From contig NZ_JAOPFX010000002.1 of assembly GCF_025515205.1 (NCBI RefSeq), positions 124,001-188,000 of the forward strand: DNA of 64,000 bases, read 5' to 3'. Shown one piece after another: positions 16,436-25,120 of this stretch (position 1 is the stretch's first letter; the number at the start of each line of letters is the position of its first letter). Source of the DNA: Microbacterium fluvii (GTDB taxonomy: Bacteria > Actinomycetota > Actinomycetes > Actinomycetales > Microbacteriaceae). Both the position numbers and the translations under genes were made by a program. Below the pieces are notes generated by a model. It saw only the letters and a list, made by a program, of their open reading frames with translations. It searched no databases and had not been told where the DNA came from.

Positions 16436-17908
16436 ATGACTGCACCCGAACGGCTCGGATTCGCCGGGCTGTCCGTGCGCTTCGGTTCCACGATCGCTCT
16501 CGACGGCATCGATCTGTCGCTGCAGCCAGGAGAGATCCTGGGCCTGCTCGGCCACAACGGCGCCGGCAAGTCGACCCTGCTCAATGTCGCGACCGGAGCC
16601 GTGCCGGCAAGCGCCGGGCGCATGAGCCTCGACGGCGAAGAGCTGCCGCAGCGGATCACGCCGGGGCAGGTGGCGGCCAGGGGCATCGCCGTCATCCACC
16701 AGGAGCCGGCGCTCGCTCCCAACCTCTCGGTGCTCGACAACCTCTTCCTCTCCAGCGGCACGCCCGACACGCGCCGGCGGCGGCGCGCGCGGGCGCGGGA
16801 GGTGCTCGACGCGATCGGGGCCGGTGGGCTCGACCTCGACGTGCCCGTAGGGACGCTGCCCCTGGGGCGTCGGCAGATCGTCGACCTCGCGCGAGCACAG
16901 CTCCGCGGCGACCTGAAGGTGCTCCTGCTCGACGAGCCGACCGCCGCCCTCGGCGAGCACGAGACGCGCGTGCTCCACCGGCTCATCCGCGAGCTCGCCG
17001 CGCGCGGCACGGCGATCGTCTACGTGTCGCACCGCCTCCCCGACATCCTCGATGTGTGCCGGCGGATCGTGGTGCTGCAGGGCGGTCGCATGGTCATGGA
17101 CCGCCCGGCCGTCGAACTGACCGCACGCGACCTGTCGCACGCACTGGCGCCCCAGGTCGACCTCGACGCCGGGTGGCACTCCACCGCCGCCGGGCCGGGG
17201 CTCGTGCTCTCGGGGCAGGTCGACCTCGACTGCCGTGCCGGCGAGATCGTCGGCCTCTACGGCATCGCCGCAGGCCCGCAGTTCGGCATCCTGGAGCGCC
17301 TCTTCGGGCTGCAGCCGGCGGATGCCCCCGCGTTCACGGCCACGATGGCGGGTGCCCCGATCTCGTTCGGCTCGCCGTCGGCCGCGATCGCGCGCAACGT
17401 GCAGTACGTGCCGGCAGATCGCGAGCGCGACGGCCTCGTCGCGGGCATGAGCGCCGTCGACAACGTGTATCTGCCGTGGCGCGGACGCGCGAAGGGCCTC
17501 GGGCGCCGCGCCGTCGCGACCGGGTATGCGCAGGCCCGCGACGCGTACAACATCCTCGGCCCCGGTGCGGATGCGGCGATCGCCGCCTTCAGCGGCGGCA
17601 ACCGCCAGAAGCACCTGCTCGCCCGCTGGACGCTCCCCCAGCGCCCCGATCTGCTGCTGCTCGCGCAGCCCACGCAGGGGGTGGACGTCGGCGCCAAGGT
17701 CGACATCCGCCGGGCGCTGCGCCGGATCGCCGCGGAGGGCACGGCGGTGCTCGTCGCCTCGAGCGAGAGCGACGAGATCGCATCGATGTGCGATCGCGCC
17801 TATGTCGTCACACCCGCGGGCGCCGTCGCCGTCGACCGCGACGAGCGCATGGAGGCGAACCTCCTGCGCATCCTTCTCGAATCCACCCCCGACGAAAGTG
17901 CCGCATGA
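16436..17908 (+). CDS. Ribose-type ABC transporter double ATPase with degenerate second domain
   Basis: This fused two-domain ATPase (490 residues, RbsA class) powers the adjacent permease. Domain 1 has an intact Walker A GHNGAGKST (~40) and Walker B LLLDEP (~163), but its signature is LPLGRRQ instead of LSxGQ/xQ. Domain 2 lacks a usable P-loop (YGIAAGPQFGILE at ~279, no GKS/T) but keeps FSGGNRQK (~384). Its Walker B reads LLLLAQPTQGVD, replacing the usual Asp-Glu by Ala-Gln. RbsA proteins normally have one weak P-loop, but loss of the Walker B acids too is more extreme. A good ribosome site (GAAAGGA) precedes the ATG; the gene overlaps the permease by ATGA. Confidence 0.9.
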   Translation: MTAPERLGFAGLSVRFGSTIALDGIDLSLQPGEILGLLGHNGAGKSTLLNVATGAVPASAGRMSLDGEELPQRITPGQVAARGIAVIHQEPALAPNLSVLDNLFLSSGTPDTRRRRRARAREVLDAIGAGGLDLDVPVGTLPLGRRQIVDLARAQLRGDLKVLLLDEPTAALGEHETRVLHRLIRELAARGTAIVYVSHRLPDILDVCRRIVVLQGGRMVMDRPAVELTARDLSHALAPQVDLDAGWHSTAAGPGLVLSGQVDLDCRAGEIVGLYGIAAGPQFGILERLFGLQPADAPAFTATMAGAPISFGSPSAAIARNVQYVPADRERDGLVAGMSAVDNVYLPWRGRAKGLGRRAVATGYAQARDAYNILGPGADAAIAAFSGGNRQKHLLARWTLPQRPDLLLLAQPTQGVDVGAKVDIRRALRRIAAEGTAVLVASSESDEIASMCDRAYVVTPAGAVAVDRDERMEANLLRILLESTPDESAA

Positions 17909-18915
17909 TGAACCGAGTCCGCCTCGTCCTGGCGCAGAACGGCACGCTGTTCGCGCTGCTCGTGCTGATCGCCGTCTTCGCTGTGCTCAACCCCCGCTTC
18001 TTCACGCCGGGCAACGCCAGCACCGTGCTGCTGCAGATCGCCGAGCTCGGCATCGTGGCGATCCCGATGGCCTTCCTCGTGATGACCGGGACGCTCGATC
18101 TGTCGATCGGCTCGGTCGCGAGCCTGGGGGCGGTGCTCTCGGCCTACACGATCGCCGGCACCGGCAACGTCATGCTCGGGCTGCTCGTCGCGATCGCGGT
18201 CGGCGTCGTGACCGGCAGCATCAACGGGTTCCTGGTGGCCTTCCTCGGGCTGAACCCGCTCGTGGTCACCCTCGGCTTCCTGAGCGTGTGGGGCGGACTC
18301 GCACTCCTGCTGACCAACGGCGCCACCGTCACGGGCCTCGGCGAGGCGTTCCGCGCCGTCGGACTGTGGAGACTGGGGCCTGCCAACATCCAGATGATTG
18401 TGCTGATCGTCGTGCTGATCGCGGCCTGGTTCGTGCTCAACCGCCGCCCCTTCGGCCGCAATGTGCTCGCGATCGGCGGCAACGCCCGCGCCGCGCGGCT
18501 CATGGGCGTCAAGGTGCGCTCGACCCGCTTCGTGCTGTTCGTCGTCGCCGGCGTCGCCGCATCCGTCGTCGGACTGCTGCTGACGGCCAAGTTGCAGTCC
18601 GCGCCGCCGACGGTGGGCACCGGCATGGAGATCCAGGCGCTGACCGTCGTGCTCCTGGGCGGAGTGGCGATGGAGGGCGGGTCCGGACGCATCAGCGGCG
18701 TCATCGCCGGCCTCCTGTTCGTCGGCGTGCTGCGCAACGGACTCATCATCCTCGGCGTCTCGCAGTTTCTGCAGACGATCCTCATCGGCGCGACGCTGAT
18801 CGTGGCGATCCTCCTCGACAGCTCGATGCAGCGCCTGCTGCGGGCGAGCTGGAACTCGATGGTGGCGCCGCAGGAGGAGACTGCTGAGGTCGAAGACGAG
18901 AAGGTGGCTGCGTGA
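17905..18915 (+). CDS. Ribose-type ABC transporter permease
   Basis: This integral membrane permease (336 residues, RbsC class, about 8-10 helices) has the family segments TGTLDLSIGSVASLGAV (~54-70), the GSINGFLVAFLGLNPLVVTLG region (~104-124), GGNARAARLMGVKV (~192-205) and a late GGVAMEGGSGRI (~253-264). The start is the ATG of an ATGA overlap with the ATPase gene, and its own stop overlaps the GTG of the next enzyme gene (GTGA), so transport and catabolic genes are coupled. About 20 residues at the C-terminus are highly acidic. Confidence 0.93.
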   Translation: MMNRVRLVLAQNGTLFALLVLIAVFAVLNPRFFTPGNASTVLLQIAELGIVAIPMAFLVMTGTLDLSIGSVASLGAVLSAYTIAGTGNVMLGLLVAIAVGVVTGSINGFLVAFLGLNPLVVTLGFLSVWGGLALLLTNGATVTGLGEAFRAVGLWRLGPANIQMIVLIVVLIAAWFVLNRRPFGRNVLAIGGNARAARLMGVKVRSTRFVLFVVAGVAASVVGLLLTAKLQSAPPTVGTGMEIQALTVVLLGGVAMEGGSGRISGVIAGLLFVGVLRNGLIILGVSQFLQTILIGATLIVAILLDSSMQRLLRASWNSMVAPQEETAEVEDEKVAA

Positions 18916-20477
18916 GCGAACCCACGATGAACGGGTCGGAGGCGGTCGTCCGCACCCTCCGCGACAGCGGCGTGGACGTGTGCTTCGCGAACCCCGGCAC
19001 CTCCGAGATGCACCTGGTCGACGCGATCGACCGCGTCGAGGGGATGCGGGTGGTGCTGGGACTGTTCGAGGGTGTCGTGACCGGAGCCGCCGACGGCTGG
19101 GCGCGCATGACCGGAACGCCTGCGGCCACGCTTCTGCACCTGGGTCCTGGGCTGGGCAACGGCCTGGCGAATCTGCACAACGCGCGCAAGGCCCAGTCGC
19201 CCGTCGTCAATCTCGTGGGCAACCACGCGACCGCACACCAGCAGTTCGACGCCCCGCTCACCGCCGACGTGCCCGCGTTCGCGCGGACGGTGTCGCACTG
19301 GATCGACGAGCCCACCGCCCCGGGCGACGCCGGTGCGGCGGCCGCGCGCGCCGTGCAGGAGGCGCGGTCTGCGCCCGGCCGGATCGCGACCCTCATCCTG
19401 CCCGCCGACGTCGCGTGGGAAGAGGGCGGCAGGCCCGCCGCGCCGCTGCCGGCGGCCGCGCCCTCCACGGTCTCGGACGCCGCGATCGACGCAGCCCTGC
19501 GGGCGCTGAGCTCCGGCCGGGCGGGCATGCTGCTGCGCGGCGAGGCCCTGCGCGGCGAGGGCCTGCGCGCGGCAGGGAGGATCGCCGCGGCCACCGGTGC
19601 GCGGCTGTTCTGCGACACCTTCGCGCCGCGCCTGGAGCGCGGCGCCGGCCGCGTGGCGGTCGAGAAGATCCCGTACCGCGCCGCACCGGCGATCGAGCTG
19701 CTGGGGCAGCTCGACACCCTCATCCTCGTGGGCGCGCCGCCTCCCGTCGCGTTCTTCTCCTACCCGGGGCAGGCCAGCGAGCTCGCCGCCGACGTGCCCA
19801 CGATCGTGCTCGCCCACCCGCACGAAGACACCGCCGCAGCCCTCGTCGAGGTCGCCTCGCGCTGCGCAGCCGGGGTCGCGCCGCTCGTCGTCGCCCCTTC
19901 GGTGCCGCCCGCTCCCGACGACGGTCCGCTCACGGCGGCCGCCGCCATGGCCGTCGTCGCCCGACTGCTGCCCGATCAGGCGATCGTCAGCGAAGAGGCC
20001 CTCACGAGTGCCGCGCCGGGCTGGGACGCCCTGGCCGCGGCGGCGCCGCACGACGTGCTGCACCTCACCGGCGGCGCCATCGGCGACGGGCTGCCCCTCG
20101 CCGTCGGAGCGGCCGTCGCGTGCCCCGACCGGCGAGTGGTGAGCCTGGAGGGCGACGGCAGCGCGATGTACACGATCCAGGCGCTCTGGACGCAGGCGCG
20201 CGAGCGGCTCGACGTGACCACGGTCGTGTTCGCCAACCGGTCGTACGCCGTGCTGGAAGAGGAGCTCGCCGCCGTCGGCGGCGGGTCGGCCGGCCCGAAG
20301 GCGCGCTCGACGCTGGACCTCGGCCGACCCGACCTCGACTTCGTCGCCCTCGCGAGCGGGATGGGAGTGCCGGCCGTCCGCGCCGACACCGTCGCCCAGT
20401 TCGCCGCGGCGTTCGCCGAGGCGCTCGGCACCCGCGGGCCGTTCGTCATCGAAGCGGTGATCCCCGCCGGGGCGTGA
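18912..20477 (+). CDS. Thiamine-diphosphate-dependent acetolactate synthase-like enzyme
   Basis: This ThDP enzyme (521 residues) belongs to the acetolactate synthase/benzoylformate decarboxylase superfamily. The N-terminal domain has CFANPGTSEMHLVDAID (~25-41), and the catalytic Glu is in LFEGVVTGAADGWARMTG (~49-66). The C-terminal ThDP/Mg motif runs from EGDGSAMYTIQALW to VVFANRSY (~412-443). It lacks the FAD-domain length of true acetolactate synthases, and no ilvN is present. A decarboxylase or C-C lyase role on a 2-keto acid from this pathway is therefore more likely than branched-chain amino acid synthesis. The GTG start overlaps the permease stop. Confidence 0.87.
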   Translation: MSEPTMNGSEAVVRTLRDSGVDVCFANPGTSEMHLVDAIDRVEGMRVVLGLFEGVVTGAADGWARMTGTPAATLLHLGPGLGNGLANLHNARKAQSPVVNLVGNHATAHQQFDAPLTADVPAFARTVSHWIDEPTAPGDAGAAAARAVQEARSAPGRIATLILPADVAWEEGGRPAAPLPAAAPSTVSDAAIDAALRALSSGRAGMLLRGEALRGEGLRAAGRIAAATGARLFCDTFAPRLERGAGRVAVEKIPYRAAPAIELLGQLDTLILVGAPPPVAFFSYPGQASELAADVPTIVLAHPHEDTAAALVEVASRCAAGVAPLVVAPSVPPAPDDGPLTAAAAMAVVARLLPDQAIVSEEALTSAAPGWDALAAAAPHDVLHLTGGAIGDGLPLAVGAAVACPDRRVVSLEGDGSAMYTIQALWTQARERLDVTTVVFANRSYAVLEEELAAVGGGSAGPKARSTLDLGRPDLDFVALASGMGVPAVRADTVAQFAAAFAEALGTRGPFVIEAVIPAGA

Positions 20478-20508
20478 GCGCCGGCATCCGCGCACCAGGA
20501 GAGAGCAC

Positions 20509-21300
20509 ATGACCCTCGAAGAAGATCTCAGCACGCCGGCGACCGCGCGCAGCCGGTGGCGGGTGAGCGCGCAGGGCGTCGATCTGCGGCGCCCCGCCCT
20601 GGCCGAGCGGGCGGTGCGGCTGGAGTGCCTGCCGTCGCCGGTGACCATCGACCTTGCGCGCAGCGCACTGATCGTGATCGACATGCAGAACGACTTCTGC
20701 GCCCCCGACGGGTGGCTCGCCGGCTGGGGCATCGACGTCAGCGGCAGCGAGGGGGTCGTGAGCGCACTGCAGCCGCTGCTGCCGGCTGCCCGCGCCGCCG
20801 GAGTGCCGGTCGTCTGGGTGAACTGGGGAGCGCGCCTCGACCAGGCGAACCTCCCCGCGGGCGTGCGGCACAGCATGGACCCCTTCGGCGACGGCCGCGG
20901 CATCGGCGCCGCCGGCGCGCACGACTCGCGCGCGATGACCCGCGGTGCGTGGGGCGCGCAGCTGGTCGACGGCCTTCACGCCGAGCCCGGTGACATCTGG
21001 GTCGACAAGCATCGGCTCAGCGGCTTCTGGGATACGCCGCTCGATTCGATCCTGCGCAATCTGCGCGTCGACACGCTGCTGTTCACCGGGGTCAACTCCG
21101 ACCAGTGCGTCTTCGCGTCGCTGATCGACGCGGCGGCGCTGGGGTACGACGTCGTCCTGGTCGACCAGGCGTCCGGCACCACGTCGCCCGCCTACTGCCA
21201 CGACGCCACGCTCTACAACACGCGCCAGTGCTACGGGTTCACGATCGACGCCGCGCAGCTGCTCGCCGGGCTGAGCGCCCAGACCGTCGGCGAGCGCTGA
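20509..21300 (+). CDS. Isochorismatase-family cysteine hydrolase, RutB-like
   Basis: This cysteine amidohydrolase (263 residues) has the family triad: Asp in VIDMQNDFC (~58-66), Lys in VDKHRLSGFWDTPLDSIL (~165-182) and Cys in TGVNSDQCVFASL (~191-203). The GFWDTPLDSILR stretch resembles RutB (ureidoacrylate/peroxyureidoacrylate amidohydrolase) and N-carbamoyl hydrolases more than nicotinamidase. It probably cleaves an amide or ureido group in the pathway. A GGAGAGAG ribosome site precedes the ATG. The 31-base spacing from the ThDP gene keeps it in the operon. Confidence 0.88.
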   Translation: MTLEEDLSTPATARSRWRVSAQGVDLRRPALAERAVRLECLPSPVTIDLARSALIVIDMQNDFCAPDGWLAGWGIDVSGSEGVVSALQPLLPAARAAGVPVVWVNWGARLDQANLPAGVRHSMDPFGDGRGIGAAGAHDSRAMTRGAWGAQLVDGLHAEPGDIWVDKHRLSGFWDTPLDSILRNLRVDTLLFTGVNSDQCVFASLIDAAALGYDVVLVDQASGTTSPAYCHDATLYNTRQCYGFTIDAAQLLAGLSAQTVGER

Positions 21301-21443
21301 GAGGCCCTGCCGCGGCGACCGGCGCGGCGGACGACCGCACATCAGATCGGGTGCGCGATGGACGTTGCATCCATGGTCGGAGCACGGGATCATCTCCACA
21401 CTGGCGAGCGGGCCCACAAGACGAACGGAAGAGTGCCGCAGCG

Positions 21444-22667
21444 ATGGAACAGCGTGAAGCGGATGCCGCTGCGAGAACCCCGTTCGCCGCGGATGCGCAG
21501 CGGATGCTGGGCGAGCTGGTCGCCGTGCGCCGCGAGCTGCACGGCGCGGTCGAGGTGGGCCTGGACCTGCCGGCCACGCAGCGCATCCTGCTGCGGGCGC
21601 TCGACGGCCTCGGGCTGGAGGTCGCGGTCGGCTCGGCACTGTCGTCGGTGACCGCCGTGCTGCGCGGCGGGCGGCCGGGGCCGACCGTGCTGCTGCGGGC
21701 CGACATGGACGGTCTGCCGGTGCGCGAGGCGACGGGACTGGAGTTCGCGTCGACGAACGGTGCGATGCACGCCTGCGGGCACGATCTGCATATGGCGGGG
21801 CTGGTCGGCGCGGTGCGGCTGCTCGCGGCGCGGCGAGCGGAACTGCCCGGCACCGTGATCTTCATGTTCCAACCGGGCGAAGAGGGCTACGCCGGCGGGC
21901 GGACCATGCTCGAGGAGGGCGTGCTCGATGCTGCGGGCGATCGGCCCGTCGCCGCCTTCGCGATCCACGTCGACTGCGTGACGCCGCGCGGACGCGTCGT
22001 CACCAGGGAGGGCGCGATGATGGCCAGCGCGAGCGCTCTGCGGATGCGGCTGCTCGCGGCCGGCGGCCACGCGGCGTTCCCGCATCTCGGGACAGACCCG
22101 GTGCCGGTTGCGGCCGAACTCATTCTGGCCGTGCAGTCGTTCGCGGCCCGCCGGCTGCCGGCGACCGATCAGGCGGTGATCTCGATCACCCGAGTGAGCA
22201 GCGACTCGGCCGCGGGCAATGTGCTGGCATCGGAGGTGGCGATGGAGGCCAACATCCGCACGCTGTCGAAAGAGACCCTCGAGGCCGTGAAGGCGAATCT
22301 GCCTGCGCTGCTGCGGGGGATCGCCGAGGCTCACGGGTGCGTGCTCGAGACGGAGTTCGTCGAGTCGTACCCGGTGACCTACAACGATCCGGCAGAGACG
22401 CGGTTCGTGCGGGAGGTGCTGAGCGCGCTGGTCGGCGACGACCGCGTGACGATGCTCCCCGCGCCCTCGATGGCGTCGGAGGACTTCGCCTACGTCCTCG
22501 ACGAGGTTCCGGGGACGCTCGTGTTCGTCGGCGCAGAGCCCGACGGGGGCAGTGGGCCGATGCACTCCGATCGCGCGGTCTTCGACGACTCGGTGCTCGA
22601 CCTCGTCGCGACCGTGCATGCCGAGCTCGCGTGGCGTCGCCTGGAGGAGACCGGGCGCGATCGCTGA
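21444..22667 (+). CDS. M20-family (M20D) metal-dependent amidohydrolase
   Basis: This di-metal amidohydrolase/aminoacylase (407 residues) of the M20D group acts on N-acyl or carboxamide-linked amino acids. Metal and catalytic residues are visible in RADMDGLPV (~88-96), HACGHDLHMAGL (~109-120) and PGEEGYAGG (~144-152). A dimerisation lid lies at ~190-300, and a late metal ligand in MHSDRAVFDD (~373). The ATG at 21444 follows GGAAGAG at a rather long distance (~10 bases). A 143-base gap separates it from the RutB-like gene, so it might have its own promoter, though I see no clear hexamers there. It is the last gene before the convergent marR. Confidence 0.88.
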   Translation: MEQREADAAARTPFAADAQRMLGELVAVRRELHGAVEVGLDLPATQRILLRALDGLGLEVAVGSALSSVTAVLRGGRPGPTVLLRADMDGLPVREATGLEFASTNGAMHACGHDLHMAGLVGAVRLLAARRAELPGTVIFMFQPGEEGYAGGRTMLEEGVLDAAGDRPVAAFAIHVDCVTPRGRVVTREGAMMASASALRMRLLAAGGHAAFPHLGTDPVPVAAELILAVQSFAARRLPATDQAVISITRVSSDSAAGNVLASEVAMEANIRTLSKETLEAVKANLPALLRGIAEAHGCVLETEFVESYPVTYNDPAETRFVREVLSALVGDDRVTMLPAPSMASEDFAYVLDEVPGTLVFVGAEPDGGSGPMHSDRAVFDDSVLDLVATVHAELAWRRLEETGRDR

Positions 22668-22684
22668 GCGTGTCGCCCGGTCTC
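22647..22684. terminator. Terminator overlapping the ends of convergent M20 and marR genes
   Basis: A perfect 11-bp inverted repeat (22647-22657 with 22674-22684, 16-base loop) overlaps the last codons of the M20 gene and the stop codon of the leftward marR gene. The position between convergent genes supports a bidirectional terminator. The loop is long and there is no T-run. Confidence 0.6.
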
Positions 22685-23132
22685 AGGCGGTCGCGGCCTT
22701 GCGCAGCAGCTCGGCGAGGGTCGCTCGTTCGGGTGCGCTCAGACCCGCGTGGAGCTCGCGCTCGGCATCGCCCACGGCCACCCGCGCGCGGTCGAGCAGT
22801 GCGCGGCCGGTCGCCGTCGCGACGATGATGTTGGCCCTGCGGTCGCGGGGGTCGGGCGCGCGCTCGACGAGTGCCGCGCGCTGCAGCTCGTCGACCAGCG
22901 CCACGACCTGACTGGGGTCGAGTCGCAGGCATTCCGCGATCTCCCGCTGGGTCGGCGCGTGCGCGGCGCCGGCGAGGGCGAGCACCGAGTACGAGCGCAC
23001 CTTGAGCCCGTGCGCGCGCAGCGCGGCGTTGCCGGCCGCGATCGAGAGCGCGTTGGCACGCGCGAGCAGAAAGCTCAGGTCGTCGACCAGGGCGCTCTGG
23101 TCGAGCGCATCGGTCGCCGGGTCGTCCGCCAT
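22683..23132 (-). CDS. MarR-family transcriptional regulator
   Basis: This 149-residue winged-helix regulator of the MarR family has its recognition region at PTQREIAECLRLDPSQVVALVDELQRAALVER (~60-91) followed by the wing DPRDRRANIIVATATGR (~93-109). Helices at both ends form the dimer interface. It is divergent from the SDR-led CoA operon across a 90-base AT-rich gap and probably represses that operon until a CoA-ester or aromatic/aliphatic acid ligand binds, as is typical for MarR proteins next to acyl-CoA ligase genes. The ligand is unknown. Confidence 0.92.
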   Translation of the reverse strand: MADDPATDALDQSALVDDLSFLLARANALSIAAGNAALRAHGLKVRSYSVLALAGAAHAPTQREIAECLRLDPSQVVALVDELQRAALVERAPDPRDRRANIIVATATGRALLDRARVAVGDAERELHAGLSAPERATLAELLRKAATA

Positions 23133-23222
23133 GGGTCGACCCTAGCAAAAAGATGAAGAATCAGATCATTGACCTTTTCAAGTAATATGTGCTTCACTCA
23201 GCAGAGCTACGAAGGAGCAGTC
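23133..23222. promoter_or_regulatory. marR-SDR divergent control region
   Basis: The gap is strikingly AT-rich from about 23144 to 23195 compared with its surroundings. A TAATAT hexamer at 23183-23188 is a plausible -10 for the rightward operon, but no good -35 lies at normal spacing. An imperfect TGAA...TTCA dyad (23154-23180) could be the MarR site. GAAGGAG before 23223 is the ribosome site of the SDR gene. Confidence 0.5.
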
Positions 23223-24134
23223 ATGTCACTCGAGGGCAAAGTCGCCATCGTCACCGGATCGGGTCGGGGCCTCGGCCTCGCGTACGCGCAGGAGCTCGCC
23301 CAGCAGGGCGCAGCCGTCGTCGTCAACGACGTCGACGCCGCGACCGCGGCGGAGGCCGTCGCGAGCATCGAGGCGCTGGGCGGGAAGGCGACCGCCGTGG
23401 TCGCCCCGGTCGGCCCGACCGAGACGGCGACACAGCTCGTGCAGACCGCCGTCGACACGTTCGGGCGCCTCGACATCCTCGTGACCAACGCCGGCGTGCT
23501 GCGCGACACCGTGCTGTGGAAGATGAGCGACGACGACTTCGACACCGTCATCGGCGTGCACCTGCGCGGCACCTTCACGTGCGTGCGCGCGGCGGCCACC
23601 TACATGAAGGACAACGAGATCCCCGGTCGCATCATCGCGATCGGCTCGCCGACCGGCCAGCGCGGCAACTTCGGCCAGACCAACTACGCGGCCGCCAAGG
23701 CCGGCATCGTCGGCATGGTGCGCACGTGGGCGCTCGAGCTGAAGCGCGCGGGCATCACCGTCAACGCCGTGATCCCGGTCGCCGCGACCGCCATGACCGC
23801 GACCGTGCCCTACTTCGCCGCGGCCGTAGAGGCCGACGCGGCGGGCGAGCCCATGCCGCCGTTCTTCCGCCACGACCTCGGCTTCGGCACCTCCGACGAT
23901 GTCGCGGGCCTCATCGCCTACCTGGCATCGGATGCCGCCGCCTCTGTCACCGGTCAGGCCATCGGCATCGGCGGCGACCGCCTGCAGGTGTGGTCGCACC
24001 CCGAGCCGGTCGTCACGGCGTACCACGAGGGCGGCTGGAGCGTCGAGGCGCTGGAGGCCGAGTTCGGCGACGTGTTCGTCGCGCAGTCGGTGGGCGAGCG
24101 GTTCCCGGCGCTGCCGGAGGAGCTGCAGCGATGA
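23223..24134 (+). CDS. Short-chain dehydrogenase/reductase, hydroxyacyl-CoA type
   Basis: This NAD(P)-dependent SDR (303 residues) has cofactor motif TGSGRGLG (~10-17), NAG in VTNAGVL (~90), and the catalytic Ser...Tyr-x-x-x-Lys as GSPTGQRGNFGQTNYAAAKAG (~140-160). It is longer than a classical SDR by a ~50-residue C-terminal tail and resembles the hydroxyacyl-CoA dehydrogenase domain of multifunctional beta-oxidation enzymes. It is first in an operon with acyl-CoA dehydrogenase, hydratase and ligase genes, so it probably oxidises a 3-hydroxyacyl-CoA. GAAGGAG precedes the ATG. A palindromic repeat begins four bases after the stop. Confidence 0.9.
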   Translation: MSLEGKVAIVTGSGRGLGLAYAQELAQQGAAVVVNDVDAATAAEAVASIEALGGKATAVVAPVGPTETATQLVQTAVDTFGRLDILVTNAGVLRDTVLWKMSDDDFDTVIGVHLRGTFTCVRAAATYMKDNEIPGRIIAIGSPTGQRGNFGQTNYAAAKAGIVGMVRTWALELKRAGITVNAVIPVAATAMTATVPYFAAAVEADAAGEPMPPFFRHDLGFGTSDDVAGLIAYLASDAAASVTGQAIGIGGDRLQVWSHPEPVVTAYHEGGWSVEALEAEFGDVFVAQSVGERFPALPEELQR

Positions 24135-24137
24135 GCG

Positions 24138-24220
24138 CGTCTCGTCTCGCTGCGCTCGCTCAACGCCCGGGGCGGCACCACCGGGCGTTGAGCGAGGGAG
24201 CGCAGCGACCGAGACGAAAC
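24138..24220. repeat. Dispersed palindromic repeat, copy 1 (core type A)
   Basis: Inverted arms of ~32 and 40 bp (24138-24170 and 24181-24220) surround a 10-base loop. The inner core pairs CTCAACGCCCGG with CCGGGCGTTGAG (type A); the outer part pairs TCTCG-rich with GAGACGAAAC sequence. The right arm is the longer one, so this copy is in the opposite orientation to the other three (26783, 37301, 39219). It fills the gap between the SDR and amidohydrolase genes and may act as a transcript hairpin within the operon. Confidence 0.9.
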
Positions 24221-24231
24221 GCAGCAACCCG

Positions 24232-25119
24232 ATGACCCGCTACGAATCCGCGATCGACCTCGACGCGATCACCGCGATCGACGTGCACGTGCACATCGAG
24301 ATCGACGGCCACGGCCACGCCTCGATGCCCGACGATCTGACCGCCGCGGCCTCGAAGTACTTCGCCGCCGATGCGGCCCGGCCCGACCTCGACTCGGTCG
24401 CGGCGTACTACCGCGAGCGGCAGATGGCCGCCGTGGTCTTCTCGGTCGACGCCGAGACGCGGCTGCAGCATCCGCCGATCTCGAGCATCGACATCGCCGA
24501 GGGCGCCGCGCGCAACAACGACGTGCTCATCCCGTTCGGCTCGGTCGACCCGCACCGCCCGGACGCTCTCGAGCGCATCCGGCGCCTGGCAGAGGACCAC
24601 GGCGTGCGCGGGTTCAAGTTCCACCCCACGATCCAGGCGTTCGACCCGAGCGACGAGCGCTGGTACCCGCTCTACGCGGCGATGCAGGAGGCCGGAACCG
24701 TCGCGCTCTTCCACACCGGTCAGACCGGCATCGGCGCGGGCATGCCCGGCGGTCGGGGATTCAGGCTCGCCCTGTCGAACCCGATGCTGCTCGACGGCGT
24801 CGCGGCCGACTTCCCCGAGCTGCAGATCATCATGGCCCACCCCTCGGTGCCCTGGCAGGACGAGGCGATCAGCGTCGCGACTCACAAGCACAACACGTGG
24901 ATCGACCTATCGGGGTGGAGCCCGAAGTACTTCCCCGAGCAGCTCGTGCGCGCCGCGAACTCGTACCTCAAGACCCGCGTGCTGTTCGGCTCGGACTTTC
25001 CGCTGCTCACCCCCGACCGCTGGCAGCGCGACGCCGAGGCGGCACAGCTGTTCAAGCCCGAGGTGCTGCCCGGCATCGTCAAAGACAACGCGGCGCGCCT
25101 GCTGGGGCTGGCCGGCTGA
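24232..25119 (+). CDS. Amidohydrolase family protein (ACMSD/resorcylate-decarboxylase-like)
   Basis: This TIM-barrel enzyme (295 residues) of the amidohydrolase-2 family includes decarboxylases and ring or lactone hydrolases. The metal-binding IDVHVHIE motif is at ~16-23, a barrel histidine in GFKFHPTIQAF (~125), another in IMAHPSVPWQDEA (~203-215) and the late Asp in FGSDFPLLTPDRW (~251-263). Only a weak ribosome site is seen, since the preceding repeat occupies the upstream region. It lies within the MarR-linked CoA operon, one base before the acyl-CoA dehydrogenase. Whether it decarboxylates or hydrolyses the substrate cannot be decided. Confidence 0.85.
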   Translation: MTRYESAIDLDAITAIDVHVHIEIDGHGHASMPDDLTAAASKYFAADAARPDLDSVAAYYRERQMAAVVFSVDAETRLQHPPISSIDIAEGAARNNDVLIPFGSVDPHRPDALERIRRLAEDHGVRGFKFHPTIQAFDPSDERWYPLYAAMQEAGTVALFHTGQTGIGAGMPGGRGFRLALSNPMLLDGVAADFPELQIIMAHPSVPWQDEAISVATHKHNTWIDLSGWSPKYFPEQLVRAANSYLKTRVLFGSDFPLLTPDRWQRDAEAAQLFKPEVLPGIVKDNAARLLGLAG

Positions 25120-25120
25120 G

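Noticed and set aside
18912..20477. Acetolactate synthase for branched-chain amino acid synthesis
   Set aside because: No regulatory subunit or other ilv gene is nearby; the gene overlaps a catabolic ABC permease gene.
23169..23188. Promoter TTGACC...TAATAT before the SDR gene
   Set aside because: Spacing between the hexamers is only 8 bases, too short for a sigma-70-type promoter.
24138..24220. Simple rho-independent terminator at repeat copy 1
   Set aside because: The same sequence occurs at three other places including inside cysN, has long imperfect arms and no T-run, so a repeat element is the better description; termination is not excluded.
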